The notes beneath the pieces were generated by a model. That model saw nothing but the letters and a program-made list of their open reading frames with translations. It did not search any database and was not told the DNA's origin. Of a stretch of 64,000 bases of DNA, positions 43,050 to 52,841 are shown one piece after another. The DNA is from Halalkaliarchaeum desulfuricum (lineage in GTDB: Archaea; Halobacteriota; Halobacteria; Halobacteriales; Haloferacaceae). The stretch is taken from contig NZ_CP025066.1 of the NCBI RefSeq assembly GCF_002952775.1, positions 248,001 to 312,000 on the forward strand, given 5' to 3'. Position numbers and translations under genes: made by a program. Every line of letters starts with the position of its first letter. Position 1 is the stretch's first letter.

Positions 43050-44279
43050 GCCGTCCGCCTCGTCGTCGATCCCGGTTTCACGCTTGCAGCGCTCGCGTTC
43101 CTGTTCGGCGGGGCGGCGCTGGGTGCGGTGTCGGGGCTGGTTCCCGGTCTGCACGCGAACAACTTCGCGCTGCTTCTCGCGGGGATCGCACCCAGCATCC
43201 AGGCGGATCCGTTGCTCCTCGGCGTCGCGATGCTCGCCGCGGGCGTCGTCCACACGTTTCTCGACATCGTTCCGGCGCTCGCGTTGGGCGTTCCCGACGC
43301 GGCGATGGCCGTGGCCGCGCTTCCGGGGCACCGACTCGTGCTCGCCGGCCGCGGACGGGAAGCGCTCCGGCTCTCGGCGGTCGGCTCCGCTGTCGCGGTC
43401 GGCCTCGCGGTCCCGCTTGCAGTCCCGGTCACGTGGGCGATGGTCCGGGCGTATCCGACGATACGAGCGCACCTCCCGTTCGTACTGGCGGGGGTGGTGG
43501 CAATCCTCCTGGTGACGGAGTCGTCGCGCAGGGCGGCTGTCGCCGGTGGGATGGCGTTTCTGGCCAGCGGGATGCTGGGCCTCGCCACGCTGGATCTGGA
43601 TCCCGCCGCACCGTTGGGGTCCGGCGGAATGCTGGTGCCACTTTTCACGGGACTGTTCGGCGCTCCCGTTCTCGTCGAGGCGCTTGGCGGGAACGGCGTT
43701 CCACCCCAGGCTGACGCCCGGATCACGATGCGTCCGCGATCGCTGGGGACGACAGCCGGCGCCGGATCGTTCGCAGGCGCGCTCGTGGGATATCTCCCTG
43801 GCGTCTCGGCGGCCATCGCGTCGGTACTCGCGTTGCCTGCGGTGCCGACGGCCGACGCCGATCGGGGATTCATCGTGTCCACGAGCGGTGCAAACACGGC
43901 AAACACGGTCTTCGCCCTGTTCGCGCTGGTCTCGCTGGGAACGCCACGGACAGGAGTGATGGTCGCACTCGACCGGATCGAGGTGCCGTTCGCGCTGCCG
44001 GTGTTGCTGGTCGCGACGGCGACGGGAGCCGTCGTCGGGTTCACGCTCGTATTGCTCGTCGGCGACGTCTACCTTCGGGTCGTCGGAACGGCGGATTACA
44101 CCCGCGTGTCGCTGGGAGTGCTGGCGGCGCTCGTCTGTCTGTCGGGGCTGTTCGCCGGCCCGATCGGCGTCGCCGTGTTCCTGGTGTCGACGCTGCTCGG
44201 TCTTGTCCCCCCGCGACTGGGAGCCAGACGCGTACATCTGATGGGAGTACTCATCCTTCCACTCGGGTTGTCGACGTGA
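43041..44279 (+). CDS. TctA/DUF112-like membrane permease
   Basis: 412 residues and about eleven helices. GAVSGLVPGLHANNFALLLAG near residue 32 and GALVGYLPGVSAAIASVLALP near 250 are the paired G-x-PG-x-H/S motifs of the archaeal TctA-like family (COG1784 type). Related bacterial TctA is the large permease of tricarboxylate uptake, but no binding protein or small subunit is encoded here, so the substrate is unknown. It follows the ribosomal operon terminator by ~28 bases. Confidence 0.8.
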   Translation: MDPAVRLVVDPGFTLAALAFLFGGAALGAVSGLVPGLHANNFALLLAGIAPSIQADPLLLGVAMLAAGVVHTFLDIVPALALGVPDAAMAVAALPGHRLVLAGRGREALRLSAVGSAVAVGLAVPLAVPVTWAMVRAYPTIRAHLPFVLAGVVAILLVTESSRRAAVAGGMAFLASGMLGLATLDLDPAAPLGSGGMLVPLFTGLFGAPVLVEALGGNGVPPQADARITMRPRSLGTTAGAGSFAGALVGYLPGVSAAIASVLALPAVPTADADRGFIVSTSGANTANTVFALFALVSLGTPRTGVMVALDRIEVPFALPVLLVATATGAVVGFTLVLLVGDVYLRVVGTADYTRVSLGVLAALVCLSGLFAGPIGVAVFLVSTLLGLVPPRLGARRVHLMGVLILPLGLST

Positions 44280-44367
44280 CGAAACCGCACCGCGGGGCAG
44301 TTTTCAGAAACGATATTTAGGAACTCTCCTGTGGAAAGAAAGCATCTACCCGCCCACATTCCCACTA

Positions 44368-44397
44368 TTACAGATTACCTGTAATCCGGTATAAATA
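44368..44397 (+). promoter_or_regulatory. Overlapping palindromes and TATA box upstream of pilB3
   Basis: Two perfect palindromes overlap: TTACAG-ATTAC-CTGTAA (44368-44384) and GATTAC-CT-GTAATC (44373-44386). Three bases later comes TATAAATA (44390-44397). The palindrome covers the BRE/upstream side of the promoter, where archaeal activators and some repressors bind. Confidence 0.6.
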
Positions 44398-44451
44398 TCT
44401 CCGATGAGAACGGTCGGAACGCTTTTTGAGGGTGGCGGTTTGGATAAAACG

Positions 44452-47400
44452 ATGACAGACGAGGACGCCGACGGCCCCGAGGCAGGGGAATCGACGGGGG
44501 AAGAGGGGGTCGAGTCCTCGCCTCTCGAGACCGACGCGGACGCGGACGCCGAGGAGTCCATCTCAGAAGAGAGTGGTCCCGAGGGGGGAGACCCCGAAGA
44601 AGCCGACTCCGGGGAACTCGACTCGGAAGAGGTCGACTCCGGAGGTTCCGACGCCGACGAACCCGATTCGGAAGAACCCGAACCCGAGGAGATCGACGCC
44701 GAGGATGGAAACCTCCCCGAACCCGCCGAAAGCGAGACGGAACTGGCTGCCGAGTCGAACGAGGAGGGGACGACGGCTCTCGATCGACCAGAGGACGAAA
44801 CCGACGACAGGGTTGATGAGAGCGAATTCGGACAGACAGACGACGCAAACGAATCCCCGGAGGCGCCGGAACTCGAGGGAGAAACTGCCGACTCGCCGCC
44901 GGACGAGCCCCCAAAGCAGGAGCCCGAAGCGGTTCGAGACGAGGAACCGAGCCAGCCGTCAGAGGAACCCGATCCGTCGGTAGCCACCGCCGTCGTCGGC
45001 GAATACACCTGGGACGACTTCCTTCGGGAACACGGCCACGAGGAGGCTGCCGAAGCGCTGTACTCGCGGTTCGACACTGCCCCCGGGAGCGAACGGTGGG
45101 GTGACGGGGAGGTCGATCGGAGCCTCGAGCAACGAGACTGGGAGCGTGCCGGCGTCGACCCCGCCGAATACCTCGGCTTCCACCCCGACGAACTCCCGTG
45201 GCGGCTCGGGGCCGCCGGCGCGGTCGGCTCCCGGCTGCGGGAACTCGCCTCGGAGATACACGACCTCTCGAAGACGCCGCCGATAAAGGGGTACTACTCC
45301 TGGGAGGATTACAAAAAGGAATTCTTCTACGACGAGGAGGGGAATCCACCGACGGACGAGGAGGGGAACCAGCTGGAGTTCGATCGCACGGAGGCGCTCG
45401 GGTTCGATCCCGACGGGATCGAAAACGTGCTTTCGGCCGGGGAGGAAACCGCGAAACGGCTGCTCGATCTCGAGGACGAACGCACAGTCGACGTCCAGGA
45501 AGAGCTCGACGAAAGCGAGTTTTTCAGTACGACGGAAGGGAACACGACGCTCGTCAACCGATACGACCTCGAGAAGGCAGTTCCCATCGAGAAGAAGACC
45601 CACTTCAGCGAGGTCGAGCGCTACTGGGTGAACAAGCCGTACTCGTTCGTGATCATCTTCCACTCCCGGAAGGAGAACGAAAAGAAGTACTACGCGGTCC
45701 AGCCGCACATGAACGAGATCGAATCGCGGATCCAGGAGTACCTCACCGACAAGATCCGCACCTCGATCAAGTACTCCGACGAGAACGTCGCCGGCGCGGG
45801 CGAGGGGGAACGTCGCGACGTGATCAAAAGCGAAGCCTACCAGCTCCTCGATCGATACGACCTCTACGAGCGCGAAAACGAGCCGCTCGGAAACAAGCTT
45901 CAGGGGGCGCTCGGGCTCGAACACGACGGCTGGATCGGGAGTGTGCTCGACGCGATCGGATACGAGGAACCCTCGAGTGACGTCGAGCACCTCGCCGGCA
46001 TCTCCGCGCGGCCCGAGCGTGCGGTGATCGAGGACGATGCCGAGACGTTGGCCGAGTACCAGGTCGAGAAGCTGCTGTATTACCTCATCAGGGACTTCAT
46101 CGGCTACGAGCGGATCGACCCAATAAAACACGACATCAACGTCGAAGACATCTCCTGTGACGGGTACAACTCCCCGGTGTTCGTCTACCACAGCGATTAC
46201 GAGCAGATCATCTCGAACGTCTACCACGGCGAAACCGAACTCGACGACTTCGTGGTGAAGCTCGCCCAGCGTTCGGGGAAGGGGATCTCCAAGCGGTCGC
46301 CGCAGGTGGACGCGACGCTTCCGGACGGCTCCCGTGCCCAGCTCACGCTCGGGAAAGAGGTCTCGGGCCACGGAACCAACTACACCATCCGCCAGTTCAA
46401 GGACGTCCCATTCACGCCGGTCGACCTGATCAACTGGAAGACGTTCGCGCTGGATCAGATGGCGTTCCTGTGGCTCTGTATCGAGAACCACAAGTCGCTG
46501 ATCTTCGCCGGCGGGACTGCCTCCGGGAAGACGACCAGCCTGAACGCGGTGTCGCTTTTTATCCCCTCGAACGGGAAGATCGTCTCGATCGAGGACACCC
46601 GGGAGGTCGAACTCCCACAGCGCAACTGGATCGCGTCGATCACCAGACCCTCCTTTACCGCCGACGACAAGGGAGACGTCGACGAGTTCGACCTGCTGGA
46701 GGCGGCGCTGCGCCAGCGTCCAGACTACATCGTGATGGGAGAGGTCCGAGGGGAAGAGGGACGGACACTGTTTCAGGTCATGTCGACGGGCCACACCACG
46801 TACACGACGTTCCACGCGGACAACGTCGGTGAAGTGCTCAAACGCTTCACGACGGATCCGATCAACGTCTCGAAGACGATGTTCACCGCACTGGATCTGG
46901 TTTCGGTCCAGTCGTCGACGCGGGTCAGAGGGAAGAAAGTACGGCGGAACAAGGCACTCACGGAGATCAACCACTACGACGCCGAAAACGACGAGATCAA
47001 CGTCCAGGACGTCTTCCAGTGGCAGGCCGAGACCGACGAGTTCCTCAAGATGGGAGCCTCGAACACGCTCGAGGAGATCAAGTTCGACCGCGGGTGGAAA
47101 CAGGAGCGACTCGAAGAGGAACTGTTCAAGCGCCGGGTCGTGCTCGCGTACCTCATCGTCAACGGTCTCAACACCTACGCTGAGGTGGCGGCGACGCTAC
47201 AGGCGTTTATTAACGATCCAGACACGATCATGGCGCTCATGGCCAACGACGGCCTCGAACGGTCGCTCGAGGATCTCAGAGAGATGGAGTCGGTGCTGAT
47301 CGACGTCGATCCGGAAAAAGAGGAGATGGTGCCCCGTCCCGACCCCGACGAGGAGGGACTCGCCGAGGCGCGGAGAATCCTCGAGGAGGCCGAGGAGCTG

Positions 47401-48105
47401 TTCGAGGAGTACCGGGACGTCGAACCCGGCGACGTGGCGGACGCGCTGTTCGACATCGACGGAGAAGGCACCGTCGAGGCGTCCGCCGCCGACGACCGCC
47501 CGGCACTGGAGTCGGCAACCGCAGGCGTCGACGAGGAGACCAGCGAACCCTCCGGAACGGCGGAGCCGCCGTCCCCGGAGGCGGAAGACGCTGGGCCGCC
47601 CAGGATCGCCGGCGACGGCGACGGAGTCGAAGCGTCGGGTGAACTCGAGGGACGGGCCGCCGCCGAGACCGACGGCAAACTCGACGGGACAGCTGTTGCG
47701 GGCGAACTCGACGGGGAAACCGCAGACGACGGGGACGGCTCGTTTGGGCCTCCACCCGAAACTGGCGACGGGTCGGAACCGTTCGAAAGCACTTCCGGAG
47801 CCGACGACGACGATGCCGATCTGGAGGGACTGTTCGACGACATCGACGGCGGCGCGGAGTCGGCTGACGACGTCACGTTCGACGAACCCTCGTTCGACAC
47901 CGGCGTCGAAAGCGTCGATGCGGGATCGAACGTCGGCGACGACAGTCAGGACCGGGAGAAATCGGACGTCTCGGCCGAGTCGGACGGCTCAGGCGACGAA
48001 CTCGACGAATGGGGATTCGGCTCGGTCGACGCGGAGGACGACGCAGCCGGCAGTAACGGCACGGCCGACGACGCGGGAGGTACCGGTACGAGGGAGGACG
48101 AATGA
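44452..48105 (+). CDS. pilB3: Type IV pilus assembly ATPase PilB3
   Basis: 1217 residues. The GspE/PilB-type ATPase core lies at ~480-930: Walker A AGGTASGKTTSLNA at ~685, Asp box SIEDTREVELPQRN, Walker B YIVMGEVRGEEG at ~760 and the His box HTTYTTFHADN. It powers pilus assembly with PilC3 at the membrane. Both ends are long acidic low-complexity extensions (~1-180 rich in SEE/DSEE; ~950-1217 rich in Asp/Gly/Glu). ATG 44404 lies only six bases after the TATA box, so ATG 44452 is preferred. It overlaps pilC3 by four bases. Confidence 0.93.
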   Translation: MTDEDADGPEAGESTGEEGVESSPLETDADADAEESISEESGPEGGDPEEADSGELDSEEVDSGGSDADEPDSEEPEPEEIDAEDGNLPEPAESETELAAESNEEGTTALDRPEDETDDRVDESEFGQTDDANESPEAPELEGETADSPPDEPPKQEPEAVRDEEPSQPSEEPDPSVATAVVGEYTWDDFLREHGHEEAAEALYSRFDTAPGSERWGDGEVDRSLEQRDWERAGVDPAEYLGFHPDELPWRLGAAGAVGSRLRELASEIHDLSKTPPIKGYYSWEDYKKEFFYDEEGNPPTDEEGNQLEFDRTEALGFDPDGIENVLSAGEETAKRLLDLEDERTVDVQEELDESEFFSTTEGNTTLVNRYDLEKAVPIEKKTHFSEVERYWVNKPYSFVIIFHSRKENEKKYYAVQPHMNEIESRIQEYLTDKIRTSIKYSDENVAGAGEGERRDVIKSEAYQLLDRYDLYERENEPLGNKLQGALGLEHDGWIGSVLDAIGYEEPSSDVEHLAGISARPERAVIEDDAETLAEYQVEKLLYYLIRDFIGYERIDPIKHDINVEDISCDGYNSPVFVYHSDYEQIISNVYHGETELDDFVVKLAQRSGKGISKRSPQVDATLPDGSRAQLTLGKEVSGHGTNYTIRQFKDVPFTPVDLINWKTFALDQMAFLWLCIENHKSLIFAGGTASGKTTSLNAVSLFIPSNGKIVSIEDTREVELPQRNWIASITRPSFTADDKGDVDEFDLLEAALRQRPDYIVMGEVRGEEGRTLFQVMSTGHTTYTTFHADNVGEVLKRFTTDPINVSKTMFTALDLVSVQSSTRVRGKKVRRNKALTEINHYDAENDEINVQDVFQWQAETDEFLKMGASNTLEEIKFDRGWKQERLEEELFKRRVVLAYLIVNGLNTYAEVAATLQAFINDPDTIMALMANDGLERSLEDLREMESVLIDVDPEKEEMVPRPDPDEEGLAEARRILEEAEELFEEYRDVEPGDVADALFDIDGEGTVEASAADDRPALESATAGVDEETSEPSGTAEPPSPEAEDAGPPRIAGDGDGVEASGELEGRAAAETDGKLDGTAVAGELDGETADDGDGSFGPPPETGDGSEPFESTSGADDDDADLEGLFDDIDGGAESADDVTFDEPSFDTGVESVDAGSNVGDDSQDREKSDVSAESDGSGDELDEWGFGSVDAEDDAAGSNGTADDAGGTGTREDE

Positions 48106-50147
48106 GCCTCGAAACGGGATCTTCCGGCGGCCTCGGCGGGGACGCAGATCCGATCGCGAGCGCCTTTTATCCGGTGTTCAAGCGGCTGTTCGACGAGGAC
48201 GGCGACTTCGTGAGCGACATCGACGTCAAGCTCACCCAGGCCCGGATCCCCGATCCCGTCGAGATGTATCTCTCCCGTTCACTCGGGCTCGGGATGCTCG
48301 TTGGCGCCGTCTTCTGGATCGTCGGCACGGCGATCGGGTGGGCCATCTTCCAGTTCGGCCTGATCGATCCGGAAACGCTCGGGCTCGGGGTCCCAGTGCC
48401 GACCGCCGAGATGGGCGCGCTGTTGCGCTCGCTCGTGGTCCCGATCACGATCGGCACAACAGGGATCGTCTTCGGCGGGATCGGGTTCGCGCTTGGGTTC
48501 GGAACGCTGATCGCGATCCCGTATTCGCGGGCGTCCGCGAGGAAGCGGGAGATCAACATGCTGCTTGCCGACGGCGTCTCCTTTATGTACGCGCTGTCGG
48601 TCGGCGGGATGAACCAGCTCGAGATTTTGCGGGCGATGGCGCGCGCCGAGGACACCTACGGGGAGGTCTCTCAGGAGTTTCAAAGCATCATCAACGAGAC
48701 GGAGTTTTTCGGCACGGACTACCGGAACGCGATCAGACAGCAGTCGATCGAAACACCCAGCGACGAACTCTCGCAGTTCCTCACCGACATGCTGTCGATC
48801 ATCAACTCCGGCGGGGACATGGAGCAGTTCCTGAAAGACAAGAAGGAAAAGCACCTTCGGACGGCCAAACAGCAGCAGGAGATGACCCTGGAGACGATGG
48901 AGCTGTTCGGGGAGATGTACATGACACTGTCGCTGTTCCCGCTGTTGCTCATCATCATCCTCGTCATCATGAGCATGCTCGGCGACGCCGAAACGTTCCT
49001 GTTGTACGCGAGTGTGTACGCGCTGATCCCGCTAACCGGGGTGGGGTTCCTCGTACTCGTCTCGACTGTCAAACAGGACGAACCCGGCGACGGCTACCTC
49101 CGTCCGCAGGGCGGCAGCCAGCGCCTCCACGAGACCAGCCAGGAGAGCCTCCGCCACCTCGGCCTGATCGAAGGGTTCGTCGGCAACTTCAAGATCTTCG
49201 ACCGGATCAAAAGCCGAGAGGGGACCTACCTCACGAGCGAACTCCTCAAACAGCCGCACCTGTTCTTCCGTGACAACCCGCTGTACACCCTGGCGCTTAC
49301 CGTCCCGGCCGCGCTGGTGCTTTTGGCGATCGCGATCACGTCGGGGCGGGCACCACTCACCCCCGACGGCTGGATCTCGAACCCCGTCTGGAGTACGTTC
49401 ATCTGGGTGTACGTCCCGCTGTATCTGGTGTTGATTCCGCTCGGGGTGTTCCACGAGTGGAACGTGCGATCGCGGGCGGCGGTCACGGGGAAGCTCTCGG
49501 AGAACCTCCGGAAGCTCTCGTCGGCGAACGACACCGGACAGACACTCCTCGAGTCGATCAACTCCGTGGCGGAGACCTCCTCGGGGAAACTCGCCGACGA
49601 GTTCGACATCATCTACACCAAGGTGAACTACGGGATGAGCCTCCGCGATGCGCTCGTGGAGTTCAACAACAAGTACCACATGCCCCGCGTCGCGCGGACG
49701 GTGAAGCTGATCTCGGAGGCACAGGAGGCCTCCTCCCAGATCACGGACGTGCTCTCGACCGCCGCCCAGGCGTCGGAAAATCAGGACGACATCGAACGGG
49801 AACGGCGTTCCCGCACCCGGATGCAGGTGGCGATCATCCTGATGACGTACCTGACGCTGCTTGCGGTGATGGCGATCCTCCAGACGCAGTTCATCGATGT
49901 CATGGCCGAGCTCACCGCCGGCGCCGAGGAGGCCGACGGCGGCGCAGCACAGCAGGGCGGACCCGACTTCGGCGCCGGGGTCGATCCGTCGCTGCTGTCG
50001 CTTTTGTTCTTCCACGCCGTGACGATTCAGGCGGTGCTGTCCGGGTTCATCAGCGGCTACATCCGGAACGCCGACATCGTCTCGGGGGTGAAGTTCGTCG
50101 TCGTGCTGGTCACGTTGGCGCTCGCCACGTGGGTGGTCGTCGGATGA
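48102..50147 (+). CDS. pilC3: Type IV pilus membrane platform protein PilC3
   Basis: 681 residues, two tandem GspF/TadC-type units, each with a cytoplasmic helical domain (MYALSVGGMNQLEILRAMAR at ~165; LRKLSSANDTGQTLLESINS at ~468) followed by membrane helices, nine or so in total. It anchors PilB3 and the growing pilus. The ATGA overlaps on both sides show one transcription unit from pilB3 to at least 52770. Confidence 0.93.
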   Translation: MSLETGSSGGLGGDADPIASAFYPVFKRLFDEDGDFVSDIDVKLTQARIPDPVEMYLSRSLGLGMLVGAVFWIVGTAIGWAIFQFGLIDPETLGLGVPVPTAEMGALLRSLVVPITIGTTGIVFGGIGFALGFGTLIAIPYSRASARKREINMLLADGVSFMYALSVGGMNQLEILRAMARAEDTYGEVSQEFQSIINETEFFGTDYRNAIRQQSIETPSDELSQFLTDMLSIINSGGDMEQFLKDKKEKHLRTAKQQQEMTLETMELFGEMYMTLSLFPLLLIIILVIMSMLGDAETFLLYASVYALIPLTGVGFLVLVSTVKQDEPGDGYLRPQGGSQRLHETSQESLRHLGLIEGFVGNFKIFDRIKSREGTYLTSELLKQPHLFFRDNPLYTLALTVPAALVLLAIAITSGRAPLTPDGWISNPVWSTFIWVYVPLYLVLIPLGVFHEWNVRSRAAVTGKLSENLRKLSSANDTGQTLLESINSVAETSSGKLADEFDIIYTKVNYGMSLRDALVEFNNKYHMPRVARTVKLISEAQEASSQITDVLSTAAQASENQDDIERERRSRTRMQVAIILMTYLTLLAVMAILQTQFIDVMAELTAGAEEADGGAAQQGGPDFGAGVDPSLLSLLFFHAVTIQAVLSGFISGYIRNADIVSGVKFVVVLVTLALATWVVVG

Positions 50148-50665
50148 CCCCGAATCCGGATTTCGATGGGTCGCGGCGGAATGCTGGGCGATCCTCGCGC
50201 GCGCAGACCACCCTGGATTTCGCGATCGGCGCCGGGGTGTTCCTCGTTGCGATCGCGTTCGTCGTCGCGTTCGTCCCCGGGATGTTCGTCCCGTTCGACG
50301 CCGATACGGGGACGATCACCGCCGACAGGGTGGCCGATTCGGCCGCCAAGGACCTGCTGGGCGATCCCGCAGAGCCCGGCGCGCTGGACACCGAGTGTAC
50401 GGTCGGGTTCTTCGAGCAGATGAACGGCGGATCCGCGCCCGAGGACTGTCGATTCGACGAGGACGCCGGCACGCCAGGGGAAGTGTTCGGCGTCGACGAC
50501 CGGCTCAATATAACGATCGAAGAGCGGGACGGAACCGTAATCCACAAGGACGGACAGGATCTGGCGGCCGGCGGCGATCCCGCCACCGCCGAGTCGGTCT
50601 CGACAGTCCGTCGAACGGTGCTGTTCGACGGGGGAGCCAAACGGCTCATCGTGAGGGTCTGGTAA
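50144..50665 (+). CDS. Pilin-like protein 1 of the pilB3 operon (DUF7287-like)
   Basis: 173 residues. SSRAQTTLDFAIGAGVFLVA near residues 15-34 is a class III (type IV pilin) signal: basic stretch, Gln at the expected +1 position, then a hydrophobic helix. The remainder is a soluble acidic domain ending LFDGGAKRLIVRVW. Probably a minor pilin or pseudopilin processed by PibD. The DUF number is from memory and uncertain. It overlaps pilC3 by four bases. Confidence 0.75.
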   Translation: MTPNPDFDGSRRNAGRSSRAQTTLDFAIGAGVFLVAIAFVVAFVPGMFVPFDADTGTITADRVADSAAKDLLGDPAEPGALDTECTVGFFEQMNGGSAPEDCRFDEDAGTPGEVFGVDDRLNITIEERDGTVIHKDGQDLAAGGDPATAESVSTVRRTVLFDGGAKRLIVRVW

Positions 50666-51273
50666 TGACTGACTGGAAACGGACGCTGCGCGGGCAGGCA
50701 CACACGCTGGAGGCGGTCACCGCCGCACTCCTGGTGTTGTCGGCGGTCGTCTTCGCGCTTCAGGTGACTGCAGTGACGCCCCTCACAGGCAGCACCTCGA
50801 GTCAGCACATCGAAAACCAGCAGACGGAGGTCGCCGAAGGGCTCCTCGCAGCGGAGGACCGTCAGGGCACAATAAGTGAGACCCTGCGGTACTGGAACGA
50901 GTCGAACGAACGGTTCCACGGGGCACAATCGGACGGCTACACTTCGGGCGGTCCCCCGACAGCCTTCGGTGAAGCGTTGAACGAGACGTTCCTGGATAGA
51001 GGCATCGCCTTCAACGTTCACGTGCGGTACGTCCGGGACGACGGCTCCCGGGGCAGCGAGCAGGTCGTCGACCTCGGCGAACCGAGCGACCACGCAACGA
51101 CGGCGACGCGGCTGGTCTCGCTGTACAACTCGGATCCGCTGATCGACGCCGACGCGACCGAAAACGGGACGGCGACCGTCGGCGACGGGGTATTGTACGT
51201 CGAACACGACGTCTCCCCCGAAACCGACCTGTTCTCCGTCGTCGAAGTGGAGGTGGTGGTATGGCGGATGTGA
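50665..51273 (+). CDS. Pilin-like protein 2 (DUF7288-like)
   Basis: 202 residues. LRGQAHTLEAVTAALLVLSA near residues 7-26 is a pilin-type signal (RGQ then hydrophobic helix). HIENQQTEVAEGLLAAEDRQ continues as an amphipathic helix, then a beta-rich domain. Start ATG shares one base with the preceding stop; its end overlaps the next gene by 13 bases. Confidence 0.75.
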   Translation: MTDWKRTLRGQAHTLEAVTAALLVLSAVVFALQVTAVTPLTGSTSSQHIENQQTEVAEGLLAAEDRQGTISETLRYWNESNERFHGAQSDGYTSGGPPTAFGEALNETFLDRGIAFNVHVRYVRDDGSRGSEQVVDLGEPSDHATTATRLVSLYNSDPLIDADATENGTATVGDGVLYVEHDVSPETDLFSVVEVEVVVWRM

Positions 51274-52259
51274 GCCAGTTGCTTCCTCGCGGTGACGACC
51301 ACGACCGTGGACAGCTGTTCCTGGTCGGTGCGCTCGCGCTCGCGGTGACGTTCGTCGTGCTGGCGCTGGTGATGAACGGCGTCATCTACACCGAGAACGT
51401 CTCGGCACGCGACCTCGCGACCTCGACCGCGCCAGCGATCGAGTACGAGAACGAGGCCAAGAGCGTGGCCGCACACCTCGTGACCACGGAGCGAGGCGAC
51501 GACTACAGCCAGCTGGAAGCGAACGTTGCCGGAGGGCTGTCGGCCTGGAGCAACACCACCCAGCCGTTCGGCGCGGTCGAGGGACGCATCGCCGGGGTCG
51601 AGGACACGACTGGCAGCAACGGCACCGCGCTGGCACAGGACAACAGTACCAGGAACTTCACCAGCGGGGATGAGACGGTGTCGTGGACGCTCGCGACCGA
51701 CGTGAAGACGCGGGACGCGTGGATCAACGCGACGCCCGAAGTGACAGAAGACGATATCGACGGTGAAGACTACCAAGACCTGACTGCTGACGACGGCCCG
51801 TTCCACCTCAATATCACCGACGGCGGAGGGCAGGTCGTTACCCTATTCGTGTACGAAAACGGTGGAGACGCCTGTGTCGCCGTATTCGACGACGAAACGT
51901 ATGAAAACAGCAGTTGCACCCCCGGAACGGATACCGTCTACGTCGACCTCGTGTCCGGAACGTACGGCGAGAGTCCGGACGACCAAAGCGAGGAACATGA
52001 GTGGCTCCAGGTCCTCGAACGCGCCGGACCAGACCACACCCTCGAGTTCGGCAACGCCGACGAGGTAACCGGAACCTACCAGTTCGTCGTCGACGCTGAA
52101 TACGACGACGTCGAAGCGAACTTCGGATCCGACCCCGATGCCGAGCCGTACGCCGAGAAAGTGCTGTACGTCGTCGAGTTCCAGGTCAGGTACCGAACGC
52201 AGAACGTCCGCTACGAAACGACGGTGTGCGTGGCACCGGGGGAGCCGTCGTATGAGTGA
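51261..52259 (+). CDS. Pilin-like protein 3 (DUF7261-like)
   Basis: 332 residues, DRGQLFLVGALALAVTFVVL near residues 15-34: pilin-type RGQ signal and helix, then a large extracellular acidic domain with several N-x-S/T sites (NTTQ, NSTR, NISD-like) and two cysteine clusters. Likely a pilus-associated or tip protein. It overlaps the next gene by 8 bases. Confidence 0.75.
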   Translation: MADVSQLLPRGDDHDRGQLFLVGALALAVTFVVLALVMNGVIYTENVSARDLATSTAPAIEYENEAKSVAAHLVTTERGDDYSQLEANVAGGLSAWSNTTQPFGAVEGRIAGVEDTTGSNGTALAQDNSTRNFTSGDETVSWTLATDVKTRDAWINATPEVTEDDIDGEDYQDLTADDGPFHLNITDGGGQVVTLFVYENGGDACVAVFDDETYENSSCTPGTDTVYVDLVSGTYGESPDDQSEEHEWLQVLERAGPDHTLEFGNADEVTGTYQFVVDAEYDDVEANFGSDPDAEPYAEKVLYVVEFQVRYRTQNVRYETTVCVAPGEPSYE

Positions 52260-52770
52260 CGCCCACACCCGGCCAACCGGCGAAAAAAACCGGTCGAGGG
52301 ATCGGGCTCTCTCCACGACGGTCAACTACGTGCTCGCACTTGCCATCACGTCGATCCTCATTTCCGGACTGCTCATCGCCGGCAGCGGATACATGGAAAG
52401 CCAGCGGACCATCGCCGTCGGAAACGCCCTGGAGGTGCAAAACGAACAGCTTGCCGACTCGATCGGTGAAATCGACCGACTCGCAGCCACAATTGAGGAT
52501 GATGAGGGCGAGGCAGCGATCCGGGTAAACCTGCTCGACCGGGTGATCGACCGGTCGTACGAGATCGCGGTCGTAAACGAGACCGGGACAGACGACCTTC
52601 GATACACCTACCGTCTCGAGGCAACGAGCGGTGACGTCGAACGGGACACGCTCGTCAAAACGTCGACCCCGATCCAGGAAACGTCGATCCGGGGCGGATC
52701 GACGGTGATTCACTACGACACCGAGATCGGTGATCCGGTGCTCGTCATCGAGTCGGACGACGGACTATAA
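52252..52770 (+). CDS. Pilin-like protein 4 (DUF7266-like)
   Basis: 172 residues. SRDRALSTTVNYVLALAITS near residues 14-33 is an RALS-type class III signal leading into a helix that ends GLLIAGSGYMESQRT. The remainder is a small beta-rich domain. Last member of the tightly overlapping series; 71 bases separate it from the next start, which has its own TATA element. Confidence 0.75.
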   Translation: MSDAHTRPTGEKNRSRDRALSTTVNYVLALAITSILISGLLIAGSGYMESQRTIAVGNALEVQNEQLADSIGEIDRLAATIEDDEGEAAIRVNLLDRVIDRSYEIAVVNETGTDDLRYTYRLEATSGDVERDTLVKTSTPIQETSIRGGSTVIHYDTEIGDPVLVIESDDGL

Positions 52771-52810
52771 AATCGCCCGTAAACCCTCCGAAATCCGGGT
52801 TTAACCGATC

Positions 52811-52819
52811 ATTTAATAT
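52811..52819 (+). promoter_or_regulatory. TATA element of pilin-like protein 5
   Basis: TTTAATATA is centred exactly 27 bases before ATG 52842, favouring that start over ATG 52824, which would lie upstream of the transcript start. Confidence 0.6.
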
Positions 52820-52841
52820 ATTTATGGCACGGTTATTCGGT

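Noticed and set aside
44959-46974. 671-codon minus-strand frame antisense to pilB3
   Set aside because: It mirrors codon bias of pilB3 on the other strand, has no recognisable domain or start signal, and pilB3 has unambiguous ATPase motifs.
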